From positions 1 through 5,571 of the forward strand of contig CAMCIX010000124.1 in the NCBI GenBank assembly GCA_945875045.1: a DNA stretch of 5,571 nt, in the 5' to 3' direction. Made by a program: the position numbers and the translations under genes. The stretch is from an uncultured Clostridia bacterium (GTDB lineage: Bacteria > Bacillota > Clostridia > Oscillospirales > Acutalibacteraceae). Numbering within the stretch: the first letter of the stretch is position 1; the number at the start of each line of letters is the position of its first letter. The notes below the pieces were generated by a model. The model saw only the letters and a list, made by a program, of their open reading frames with translations, was not told the DNA's origin and did not search any database. Positions 1 to 5,571 of this stretch are shown one piece after another.

Positions 1-1
1 T

Positions 2-511
2 GCGGAAAATTCCGTAAAGGCGGGGGCTACCCTTACCGAGATTACGGTGGAGGAAACCGCCGAGCTTACGGTGCTTACAATAAAGGACGACGGCTGCGGA
101 ATGACCGAGGAGATAGTAAAATCGGTCACCAATCCGTTTTACACCACAAGGACTACCCGCAAGGTAGGTATGGGTATTCCGCTTTTAAAGCTTGCCGCCG
201 AGCAGACGGGGGGAAGCCTCAAAATCGAATCCCGCTGTGAAAGGGATTATCCCGATAATCACGGTACGGTTGTTCGGGCGAAATTTTATAAAAATCATAT
301 TGATATGACGCCTTTAGGCGATGTTATATCGAGCATTGTGACCCTGATTCAGGGTCACCCCGATACCGATTTCCTGTTTAAGCATATACTGCCCGATAAA
401 ACGGTTTTACTTGATACAAGGGAGCTTAAAGCCGTTTTAGGGGATGTTCCGCTTAACAGCTATGAGGTAATTAAATGGATAGAAGAATATCTTAAAGAAC
501 AATATTCTTAA
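2..511 (+). CDS. GHKL-fold ATP-binding protein of hydrogenase operon, 5' truncated
   Basis: The frame is open from the first bases of the window and 169 residues are visible. The visible N-terminus, AENSVKAGA, is the N-box of a GHKL (histidine-kinase-like) ATPase, with the Mg-binding Asn at visible residue 3. The G1 box DDGCGM is at residues 29-34 and a G2-like KVGMGIPLL at 54-62, preceded by NPFYTTR, so the nucleotide site looks intact. From memory of the family (about 180 residues, starting a short helix before the N-box) only about a dozen residues are missing; that is inference. A GTG at 47 could be mistaken for the start, but it would delete the N-box. Residues about 98-169 form a C-terminal extension, containing VTLIQGHPD and LGDVPLNSYEV, that I cannot assign to a domain. 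No phosphoacceptor domain or membrane segment is visible. The next gene starts 22 nt downstream, so it is probably cotranscribed with the hydrogenase genes. Its role is unknown; a regulatory or assembly ATPase or kinase is conceivable. Confidence 0.88.
   Translation, partial: AENSVKAGATLTEITVEETAELTVLTIKDDGCGMTEEIVKSVTNPFYTTRTTRKVGMGIPLLKLAAEQTGGSLKIESRCERDYPDNHGTVVRAKFYKNHIDMTPLGDVISSIVTLIQGHPDTDFLFKHILPDKTVLLDTRELKAVLGDVPLNSYEVIKWIEEYLKEQYS
338..358. repeat. Perfect 21-nt palindrome inside the ATP-binding protein gene
   Basis: GTGACCCTGA (338-347) is the exact reverse complement of TCAGGGTCAC (349-358) around a single T at 348. As RNA it could form an 8-bp stem with a 5-nt loop. It encodes VTLIQGH, which I recall as a conserved stretch of this family, so part of the symmetry may be forced by coding. 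No function is assigned. Confidence 0.55.
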
Positions 512-533
512 ACCGTATGAAAGGAAGAAAAAT

Positions 534-905
534 ATGAAGTCATTGGCTGAATTACAGGCAATAAAGGACAAAATGAAGGATAAGGTTATCCTTCGCGAGG
601 GCGTAAACGATGTACGCGTAGTTGTCGGAATGGCGACCTGCGGTATCGCGGCGGGAGCTCGTCCCGTGCTTAACACCCTCGTTGAGGAGGTAAGCAAGGC
701 AGGTCTTTCGGATAAGGTCACCGTTTCGCAGACAGGCTGTATAGGCATCTGCCAGTTAGAGCCTATCGTTGAGGTTTTCGAGGCGGGCAAGGACAAGGTC
801 ACCTATGTTAAAATGACCTCTGAAAAGGCTAAGCGCGTTGTTGAAGAGCATCTTAAGGGCGGCAAGGTTGTAAATGAATATACAATCGCCGGTCATAAGG
901 AATAA
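534..905 (+). CDS. hndB: Thioredoxin-like (2Fe-2S) ferredoxin-domain protein, HndB-like hydrogenase subunit
   Basis: A 123-residue protein, close to the size I recall for HndB of NADP-reducing hydrogenase. After an N-terminal helix (residues 1-22, LAELQAIKDKMKDK), residues about 27-113 form a thioredoxin-like ferredoxin domain. It resembles the first 90 residues of the next gene product (shared pattern G-L-S-D-x-V, then V-x-Q/S-Q-T-G-C-x-G-x-C, then V-T-x-E/S-x-x-K). The visible Cys are C36, C69 and C73. The fourth position of the usual C-x4-C...C-x3-C ligand set, residue 41, is Gly (TCGIAAGAR), so a standard four-Cys [2Fe-2S] site is not complete. I recall the TCGIAAGAR form as common in this operon-linked family. 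AAAGGA (520-525) lies 8 nt before the ATG. The hydB gene begins 14 nt after the stop, which supports membership in the hydrogenase complex. Cytoplasmic. Whether it binds a cluster is unproven. Confidence 0.88.
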   Translation: MKSLAELQAIKDKMKDKVILREGVNDVRVVVGMATCGIAAGARPVLNTLVEEVSKAGLSDKVTVSQTGCIGICQLEPIVEVFEAGKDKVTYVKMTSEKAKRVVEEHLKGGKVVNEYTIAGHKE

Positions 906-919
906 TTGGAGGTAAAATT

Positions 920-2716
920 ATGATTCGTGCACATGTATTGATTTGCGGCGGTACAGGCTGTACCTCCTCCGGAAGTCAGGCTATTCAAAAGGCTTTTGCC
1001 GAAAATATTGAAGCCTTGGGACTTTCGGACGAGGTAAAGCTGGTACAGACCGGTTGCTTCGGTCTCTGCGCATTAGGCCCTGTTGTTATCGTTTATCCCG
1101 ACGGTACATTCTACAGCAGAGTAACTCCCGAGGACGTTAAGGAAATCGCCAAGGAGCATCTCTTAAAGGGTAGAATTGTTGAACGCCTTGTTTATAATGA
1201 CACAGGTAAGGAAGAGGTAGAGGTCGGCAACGTAGCTTTGGGCGACACCGCCTTCTATAAATCTCAGAACCGTGTTGTACTGCGTAACTGCGGCGTTATC
1301 AACCCCGAGAATATTGACGAGTATATCGCTATGGACGGCTACGCCGCTCTCGGTAAGGTGCTTACCGAAATGACCCCCGAGGACGTTATTAAGTGCGTTA
1401 CCGATTCAGGTCTTCGCGGCAGAGGCGGCGGCGGCTTCCCGACCGGCAGAAAGTGGGCGCTCTGCGCTCCCAACAAGGCTCCGCAGAAGTATGTCGTATG
1501 TAACGCAGACGAGGGCGACCCGGGCGCGTTTATGGACCGTTCGGTGCTTGAGGGCGACCCCCACTCGGTAATCGAGGCTATGGCTATTGCGGGCTACGCT
1601 ATCGGCGCTACACAGGGTTATGTTTATGTCCGCGCGGAGTACCCGATTGCGGTTAAGCGTTTGCAGATAGCTATCGATCAGGCGCGTGAATACGGACTTT
1701 TGGGCAAAAATATCTTCGATTCGGGCTTTGACTTCGATTTACATATCCGCTTGGGCGCAGGCGCGTTTGTTTGCGGCGAGGAAACCGCCCTTATGACCTC
1801 AATAGAGGGCAACCGCGGCGAGCCGAGACCCCGTCCGCCCTATCCGGCAGTTAAGGGACTTTACAATTCTCCGACGGTTGAAAACAACGTTGAGACCTTT
1901 GCTAATATCCCGCAGATTATTCTTCGCGGCGCTGATTGGTTTGCTTCAATGGGAACCGAGAAGTCAAAGGGCACGAAGGTATTTGCGTTAGGCGGTAAGA
2001 TTAAGCACACGGGACTTGTTGAAATCCCGATGGGAACTACGCTCCGTCATATTATCGAGGACATCGGCGGCGGTATTCCGAACGGCAAGAAGTTTAAGGC
2101 GGCTCAGACAGGCGGACCTTCGGGCGGCTGTATTCCCGCAAGCCTTATCGATACCGAGGTTGATTACGATAACTTAACGGCAATCGGCTGTATGATGGGC
2201 TCGGGCGGACTTATCGTAATGGACGAGGACACCTGTATGGTTGATATGGCTAAGTTCTTCCTCGAATTTACGGTTGACGAGTCCTGCGGTAAGTGCACCC
2301 CCTGCCGTGTAGGTACAAAGCGCTTGCTTGAATTGCTCGATAAGATTACAAAGGGCAACGGTACTATGGAAGACCTTGATAAGATGGAGGAGCTTTGCCA
2401 CTACATTAAGCAGAACTCTCTCTGCGGTCTCGGTCAGACCGCTCCTAACCCCGTGCTTGCAACCCTTAAGTTCTTCCGTGAGGAGTATGTCGCTCACGTT
2501 AAGGATAAGGTTTGCCCCGCGGGAGTATGTAAGGATCTCGTTTCTTACTCAATCGACGCCGATAAGTGCAAGGGCTGTACAAAGTGCGCCCGTAACTGCC
2601 CCGTCGGCGCAATTAACGGCACTATCAAGAGCCCGCACGAAATCAATCAGAACGCCTGTATCAAGTGTGGCGCTTGTATTTCCAACTGTCCGTTCGGCGC
2701 GATTGTTAAAAAGTAA
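920..2716 (+). CDS. hydB: NAD(H)- and FMN-binding subunit of multimeric [FeFe] hydrogenase (HydB/HndC, NuoF-like)
   Basis: A 598-residue flavin/iron-sulfur subunit, also called hndC or annotated as nuoF. Domains in order: a thioredoxin-like [2Fe-2S] domain (about 1-90) with all four ligands C9, C14, C46 and C50; a NuoF-type FMN/NAD(H) core (about 120-440) with the glycine-rich FMN loop RGRGGGGFPTGRKW at 166-179, ADEGDPGAFMDR at 196-207 and GAGAFVCGEETAL at 279-291; a NuoF [4Fe-4S] site with C456, C459, C462 and C502; and a C-terminal ferredoxin-like domain with two [4Fe-4S] motifs, C550/C553/C556/C560 and C580/C583/C586/C590. H526, C532 and C537 lie just before that domain and could hold a metal (inference). 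Known role of the family: oxidise or reduce NAD(P)H at FMN and pass electrons to HydA; in bifurcating enzymes this subunit is central to electron splitting. GGAGGT (908-913) sits 6 nt before the ATG. It is flanked by hndB-like and hydA genes with 14- and 17-nt gaps. Cytoplasmic, with no signal peptide. Confidence 0.97.
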   Translation: MIRAHVLICGGTGCTSSGSQAIQKAFAENIEALGLSDEVKLVQTGCFGLCALGPVVIVYPDGTFYSRVTPEDVKEIAKEHLLKGRIVERLVYNDTGKEEVEVGNVALGDTAFYKSQNRVVLRNCGVINPENIDEYIAMDGYAALGKVLTEMTPEDVIKCVTDSGLRGRGGGGFPTGRKWALCAPNKAPQKYVVCNADEGDPGAFMDRSVLEGDPHSVIEAMAIAGYAIGATQGYVYVRAEYPIAVKRLQIAIDQAREYGLLGKNIFDSGFDFDLHIRLGAGAFVCGEETALMTSIEGNRGEPRPRPPYPAVKGLYNSPTVENNVETFANIPQIILRGADWFASMGTEKSKGTKVFALGGKIKHTGLVEIPMGTTLRHIIEDIGGGIPNGKKFKAAQTGGPSGGCIPASLIDTEVDYDNLTAIGCMMGSGGLIVMDEDTCMVDMAKFFLEFTVDESCGKCTPCRVGTKRLLELLDKITKGNGTMEDLDKMEELCHYIKQNSLCGLGQTAPNPVLATLKFFREEYVAHVKDKVCPAGVCKDLVSYSIDADKCKGCTKCARNCPVGAINGTIKSPHEINQNACIKCGACISNCPFGAIVKK

Positions 2717-2733
2717 GAAAGGAGCCTTTAATA

Positions 2734-4485
2734 ATGGATATGTTAAATGTTAAAATAAACGGTATTTCGGTAAGCGTACCCAAGGGCTCTACAATTTTAG
2801 ACGCCGCGCGCTTAGCGGGAATTGAAATTCCCACACTCTGCTTTATGAAGGAAAAGAACGAGATCGGCGCCTGCCGTATCTGCGTTGTCGAGGCTAACGA
2901 GGGCAGAGGCTTCAGGATTGTTACCGCCTGCGTATACCCCGTAAGTGAGGGTATGGAGGTGCTTACAAACACCGAGAAAATTCAGAAAGCAAGAAGAACC
3001 ACCTTGGAGCTTATTCTGTCTACACACGATAAGAAGTGTCTTTCCTGCGTTCGTTCCACCAACTGCGAGCTTCAGAAGCTCTGCCGCGATTACGGCGTTG
3101 ACGAAACGGAGTTTGAGGGCTTTAAGCCTGTTTACGAGCTTGACGAGTCTACACCCCACCTTGTAAGGGATAACAACAAGTGCGTGCTTTGCCGCCGCTG
3201 TGTTGCCGCCTGCAAGGAGCAGTATGTAAGCGTTATAGGCGCTAACAACCGCGGTATAGACACCGCAATCGGCACTCCGTTTGAGGTTGGTCTTTCCAAT
3301 GTTCCCTGTATCTCCTGCGGTCAGTGTACCGTTGTCTGCCCGACAGGCGCATTAACCGAAAAGGACGATACCGACAAGATTTGGGAGGCTCTTGCCGACC
3401 CGACAAAGCACGTTGTAGTCCAGACCGCTCCGTCCGTAAGAGCTACCTTGGGCGAGTGCTTCGGTATGCCGATAGGCACAAACGTAGAGGGCAAGATGGT
3501 TGCCGCTCTGCACAGATTGGGCTTTGACAAGGTGTTTGATACAAACTTCGGCGCCGACCTTACAATAGTTGAGGAGGCAAACGAGCTTGTCGAGCGCATT
3601 AAGAACGGCGGAACTCTGCCGATGATTACCTCCTGCTCGCCCGGTTGGGTTAAGTTCTGCGAGTTTTATTATCCCGATATGCTTAAGCATCTTTCTACCT
3701 GCAAGTCTCCCCAGCAGATGGCAGGCGCGGTAATTAAGACATATTACGCCGAAAAGGCGGGCATTGACCCCAAAGACATCGTTTCTGTTTCGGTTATGCC
3801 CTGTACCGCTAAGAAGTTCGAGATTGGCAGAGCCGACCAGAGCGCGGCGGGCGTTCCCGACGTTGATATTGCTATCACTACGCGTGAGCTTTCGCGTATG
3901 ATTATGCGCGCGGGTATGCACTTTGATTGGTTGCCCGACGAGGAATTTGACAATCCGCTCGGCGAGGATACGGGCGCGGCTGTAATCTTCGGCGCAACAG
4001 GCGGCGTTATGGAGGCGGCGCTCAGAACCGCTAACGACTGGCTTACGGGCAAGGATAACACCGATGTTGACTTCACCGCTGTCCGCGGCACACAGGGACT
4101 TAAAGAGGCTACCGTTAACATTAACGGCTCTGACATTAAGGTTGCCGTTGCATCGGGCGCGGCGGCGGCTAAGTGTGTAATGGATATGATGAAGAACGGT
4201 AATCCGAACGGCTGGACCTTTGTTGAGATAATGGGTTGTCCGGGCGGCTGTGTAAACGGCGGCGGTCAGCCGATTCAGCCCCAGTATGTAAGGGATACCG
4301 TTGACCTTAAGGCTAAGCGCGCTAAGGCTCTTTATGATCAGGACGCTTCAATGCCTTTAAGAAAGTCGCACGAATCTCCTGTTATCAAGACCCTTTACAG
4401 CGAGTGGTACGACGGCTTCGGCGGTCACAAGGCTCATCACGACCTGCACACCTCATACGTTCCGCGTAAAAAATATTCAAAATAA
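2734..4485 (+). CDS. hydA: [FeFe] hydrogenase catalytic subunit, NADH-linked multimeric type (HydA/HndD)
   Basis: A 583-residue catalytic subunit that interconverts protons plus electrons with H2. In order: a plant-type [2Fe-2S] domain (C36, C47, C50, C66); a His-ligated [4Fe-4S] site (H98, C102, C105, C111); two ferredoxin-type [4Fe-4S] motifs (C150/C153/C156/C160 and C192/C195/C198/C202); the H-cluster domain; and a small-subunit-like tail (about 524-583). H-cluster motifs: L1 TSCSPGW (299-305), L2 MPCTAKKFE (355-363) and L3 MGCPGGCVNGGGQP (500-513). L2 and L3 keep C357, C502 and C506. L1 has Ser302 where the textbook TSCCPxW has its second Cys. Length fits the roughly 585-residue HndD type; there is no extra C-terminal [2Fe-2S] domain like that of Thermotoga HydA. 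AAAGGAG (2718-2724) lies 9 nt before this ATG; the ATG two codons later is too far. It follows hydB by 17 nt and is the last gene of the operon. Maturases HydE/F/G are not in the window. NADH linkage and possible ferredoxin bifurcation are inferred from operon context. Confidence 0.97.
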   Translation: MDMLNVKINGISVSVPKGSTILDAARLAGIEIPTLCFMKEKNEIGACRICVVEANEGRGFRIVTACVYPVSEGMEVLTNTEKIQKARRTTLELILSTHDKKCLSCVRSTNCELQKLCRDYGVDETEFEGFKPVYELDESTPHLVRDNNKCVLCRRCVAACKEQYVSVIGANNRGIDTAIGTPFEVGLSNVPCISCGQCTVVCPTGALTEKDDTDKIWEALADPTKHVVVQTAPSVRATLGECFGMPIGTNVEGKMVAALHRLGFDKVFDTNFGADLTIVEEANELVERIKNGGTLPMITSCSPGWVKFCEFYYPDMLKHLSTCKSPQQMAGAVIKTYYAEKAGIDPKDIVSVSVMPCTAKKFEIGRADQSAAGVPDVDIAITTRELSRMIMRAGMHFDWLPDEEFDNPLGEDTGAAVIFGATGGVMEAALRTANDWLTGKDNTDVDFTAVRGTQGLKEATVNINGSDIKVAVASGAAAAKCVMDMMKNGNPNGWTFVEIMGCPGGCVNGGGQPIQPQYVRDTVDLKAKRAKALYDQDASMPLRKSHESPVIKTLYSEWYDGFGGHKAHHDLHTSYVPRKKYSK

Positions 4486-4500
4486 GATATAATATTTTGA

Positions 4501-4534
4501 TAGGGACTGCCGTAAAAAGCAGTCCCTAAATTTA
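4501..4534 (+). terminator. Hairpin terminator after hydA
   Basis: Sixteen nt after the hydA stop, TAGGGACTGC (4501-4510) pairs perfectly with GCAGTCCCTA (4519-4528) around the 8-nt loop CGTAAAAA. The stem is 10 bp with a GC-rich core. The downstream tract, AATTTAT, is only weakly T-rich, so termination may be partial. The position between the end of the operon and an independent promoter (-35 at 4540) strongly suggests an intrinsic terminator. In the other direction there is no good T-tract, so I call it for the + strand only. Confidence 0.72.
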
Positions 4535-4539
4535 TCTGA

Positions 4540-4568
4540 TTGACAAAACACTCTTTTTGGATTATAAT
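4540..4568 (+). promoter_or_regulatory. Consensus housekeeping (sigma-A type) promoter for the CAP lipoprotein gene
   Basis: TTGACA at 4540-4545 and TATAAT at 4563-4568 match both consensus hexamers exactly, with the ideal 17-nt spacer. Transcription would start around 4574-4577, giving a leader of roughly 22-25 nt before the ATG at 4599. This shows the lipoprotein gene is expressed independently of the hydrogenase operon. A second TATAAT at 4574-4579 lies 28 nt from the same -35, which is too far to pair with it. Confidence 0.85.
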
Positions 4569-4585
4569 AAGTATATAATTTTTTT

Positions 4586-4592
4586 GAGAGGA
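4586..4592 (+). promoter_or_regulatory. Ribosome binding site deciding the lipoprotein start
   Basis: GAGAGGA ends 6 nt before the ATG at 4599. It decides between that start and an in-frame TTG at 4557. The TTG lies between the -35 and -10 boxes, so it should not be in the transcript, and it would also place 14 residues ahead of the signal peptide. Confidence 0.75.
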
Positions 4593-4598
4593 ACGCGT

Positions 4599-5465
4599 AT
4601 GTTTTATAAAAAACACATATCGTTTTTGATAATATGCTTAATATTTTCCTTGTTGCTTTCGGGCTGTAGGGATACTGTGGATTATTCAAGCTCACCTGTT
4701 ATCCCCGGCGGGGAGGATCTGACCCACAGCGAGGTAAGCTCCGCTGATGCTTCTTCGGATCTAACCGTTTCTGAACCGGAACAAAGCAGTCAAGCAAGCT
4801 CTGAGACTCCCTTGAAGCCTGTTAATCCTCCTGCTTCAAGCACCGCACCGCATCTTCACGCATTTAAGATAACAAGGGTGGAGTCTACCTGCACAAAGGA
4901 AGGCTATACTCTTTATGAGTGCAGCTGCGGCGAAACGAAAATAGACGATTATGTTCCTAAAAAAGGGCATACCTTCGGCGAGTGGAATACCGTTACAGAG
5001 CCTACAGCAACAGCCGTGGGCTTGAAGGAACGCACCTGTACGGTTTGTGGCGAAAAGGAGACGGAGCAGATTCCGATTGTTTACGCTTATTCCGCGCTCT
5101 CAAAAGAGGTTTTCGAGCTTGTGAATAACGAAAGAGCCAATGCAGGCTTGCCCGCTCTTGCCTACCGCCAAGATCTGCAAATCTGCGTTAATATCCGTGC
5201 GGAAGAAATTATGGAAAAGTTCGACCATATCAGACCTAATAACACCGAGTGCTTTACCGTTCTTCCGGAAAACAATATTGATGAATATTCGGCGGCGGGA
5301 GAGAATATCGCCGAGGGTCAGGAAACAGCTAAGGCGGTTATAGAAAGCTGGATGAATTCTGAGGGTCATAAGGAAAATATCCTTTCTGAAAAATATACGG
5401 GAATAGCGATAGGCGTTGCCGAAAAGGACGGAAGATATTACTGGGTGCAGATATTTATAGGATAA
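4599..5465 (+). CDS. Secreted lipoprotein with two Cys-rich repeats and a C-terminal CAP (SCP/PR-1-like) domain
   Basis: A 288-residue exported protein. It has a lipoprotein signal peptide: basic start MFYKKH, hydrophobic stretch 8-20, and lipobox LSGC with C23 as the predicted lipidated Cys. A Ser/Pro/Glu-rich linker (about 29-84) should span the cell wall. Two related segments follow: 87-120 (H87, C98, C108, C110 in ECSCGE) and 124-159 (H124, C147, C150 in TCTVCGE). They share H-x-F near the start and C-x(1-2)-C-G-E near the end, like repeats seen in clostridial surface proteins; a zinc-binding or structural role is only a guess. Residues about 168-288 form a CAP domain: LVNNERANAGLPAL (174-187), FDH with H210, GENIA with E235, W251, and SEGHKENIL with H257, so the conserved His/Glu cavity residues are present. 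The ligand and function are unknown; bacterial CAP proteins are mostly uncharacterised. It has its own promoter and lies 113 nt after hydA, so a functional link to hydrogenase is not implied. Confidence 0.9.
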   Translation: MFYKKHISFLIICLIFSLLLSGCRDTVDYSSSPVIPGGEDLTHSEVSSADASSDLTVSEPEQSSQASSETPLKPVNPPASSTAPHLHAFKITRVESTCTKEGYTLYECSCGETKIDDYVPKKGHTFGEWNTVTEPTATAVGLKERTCTVCGEKETEQIPIVYAYSALSKEVFELVNNERANAGLPALAYRQDLQICVNIRAEEIMEKFDHIRPNNTECFTVLPENNIDEYSAAGENIAEGQETAKAVIESWMNSEGHKENILSEKYTGIAIGVAEKDGRYYWVQIFIG

Positions 5466-5571
5466 ATCACGCATAGAACTAATCAAGTGGCTGTAAAAAA
5501 CAAATCGGAATTTGTAGAGTTAATTCGTAATTCGGAATGCGTAATTCGGAATTAAATAACGCGAAATTGAG
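5466..5571. other. Trailing intergenic region after the lipoprotein gene
   Basis: No gene is visible in these 106 bases. They hold a weak 6-bp A/T-rich hairpin, ACAAAT (5500-5505) with ATTTGT (5510-5515) around CGGA, with no T-tract, so no convincing terminator for the lipoprotein gene is seen. They also hold the heptad repeat listed separately. The window ends before the next gene. Confidence 0.6.
5521..5555. repeat. Five-unit, 7-nt-period tandem repeat
   Basis: Five consecutive 7-mers fill 35 nt. Units 1, 2 and 4 are TAATTCG, unit 3 is GAATGCG and unit 5 is GAATTAA. This also appears as a 12-nt direct repeat GTAATTCGGAAT at 5527-5538 and 5541-5552, and as a terminal inverted pair TTAATTC (5520-5526) and GAATTAA (5549-5555). 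It is noncoding and intergenic. It may be the visible part of a dispersed intergenic repeat family, which one window cannot show. Confidence 0.75.

Noticed and set aside
47..49. GTG as the start of the ATP-binding protein
   Set aside because: The upstream in-frame sequence encodes the conserved N-box AENSVKAGA, so the real start is before the window.
245..260. Inverted repeat GATTATC / GATAATC with a 2-nt centre
   Set aside because: Seven-base, A/T-rich arms inside a coding region are easily explained by chance.
2328..2753. Same-strand open frame overlapping the 3' end of hydB
   Set aside because: It covers the iron-sulfur C-terminus of HydB in another frame; its translation is low-complexity Ser/Arg-rich with no domain.
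3352..3921. Long open frame (189 codons) antisense to hydA, and shorter antisense frames at 437-802, 2174-2497, 3744-4136 and 5100-5486
   Set aside because: All lie opposite strongly conserved genes, have no recognisable domain and are explained by the codon bias of the sense gene.
4557..4559. In-frame TTG as an upstream start for the lipoprotein
   Set aside because: It lies between the -35 and -10 boxes, upstream of any transcript from that promoter, and lacks a ribosome binding site.
4574..4579. Second TATAAT as an alternative -10 box
   Set aside because: It is 28 nt from the TTGACA and has no other good -35 at 16-18 nt; the 4563 hexamer fits perfectly.
5500..5515. Hairpin ACAAAT-CGGA-ATTTGT as terminator of the lipoprotein gene
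   Set aside because: The stem is short and A/T-rich and is not followed by a T-tract.
5521..5555. CRISPR-like array
   Set aside because: Units are 7 nt and contiguous, with no spacers and no cas genes nearby.

Overview
The window carries the distal part of an operon for a multisubunit, NAD(H)-linked [FeFe] hydrogenase (Hyd/Hnd type), followed by a separately transcribed lipoprotein gene. All genes are on the + strand. Gene content, strong AGGAG-type ribosome binding sites, a consensus housekeeping promoter and the protein sequences all suggest a strictly anaerobic, fermentative member of Clostridia, probably a gut Ruminococcaceae/Oscillospiraceae-like lineage. That placement is inference; the window holds no rRNA or other marker gene.

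Layout: (1) 2-511, the 5'-truncated gene of a GHKL-type ATP-binding protein. (2) 534-905, a small thioredoxin-like [2Fe-2S] ferredoxin-domain protein (HndB-like). (3) 920-2716, HydB/HndC, the NuoF-like FMN/NAD(H) subunit with extra iron-sulfur domains at both ends. (4) 2734-4485, HydA/HndD, the catalytic [FeFe] hydrogenase subunit. The gaps between these genes are 22, 14 and 17 nt, each with its own Shine-Dalgarno sequence, so they read as one transcript whose promoter lies upstream of the window. (5) 4501-4534, a 10-bp hairpin terminator ending the operon. (6) 4540-4568, a textbook -35/-10 promoter. (7) 4599-5465, a secreted lipoprotein with two Cys-rich repeats and a C-terminal CAP (SCP/PR-1-like) domain. 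(8) 5521-5555, a 7-nt-period tandem repeat in the trailing intergenic DNA.

How it works together: by homology with characterised HydABC/HndABCD enzymes, electrons from NADH enter or leave at FMN in HydB. They pass through the chains of iron-sulfur clusters in HydB and HydA, and protons are reduced (or H2 oxidised) at the H-cluster in HydA. In the bifurcating members of this family reduced ferredoxin is the second electron partner. Whether this enzyme bifurcates cannot be read from the sequence. The expected NuoE-like HydC/HndA subunit is not in the window and would be looked for just upstream. The roles of the ATP-binding protein and the HndB-like protein in such operons are not settled, to my knowledge.

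The window is largely a recognisable, conserved system and I do not see a wholly new one. The points most worth a second look are: the Ser-for-Cys variation in the H-cluster L1 loop (TSCSPGW); the three-Cys ferredoxin fold of HndB; the orphan GHKL ATPase tied to a hydrogenase; a perfect 10-bp-arm palindrome inside that ATPase gene; the Cys-rich repeats in the CAP lipoprotein; and the heptad repeat at the 3' end.
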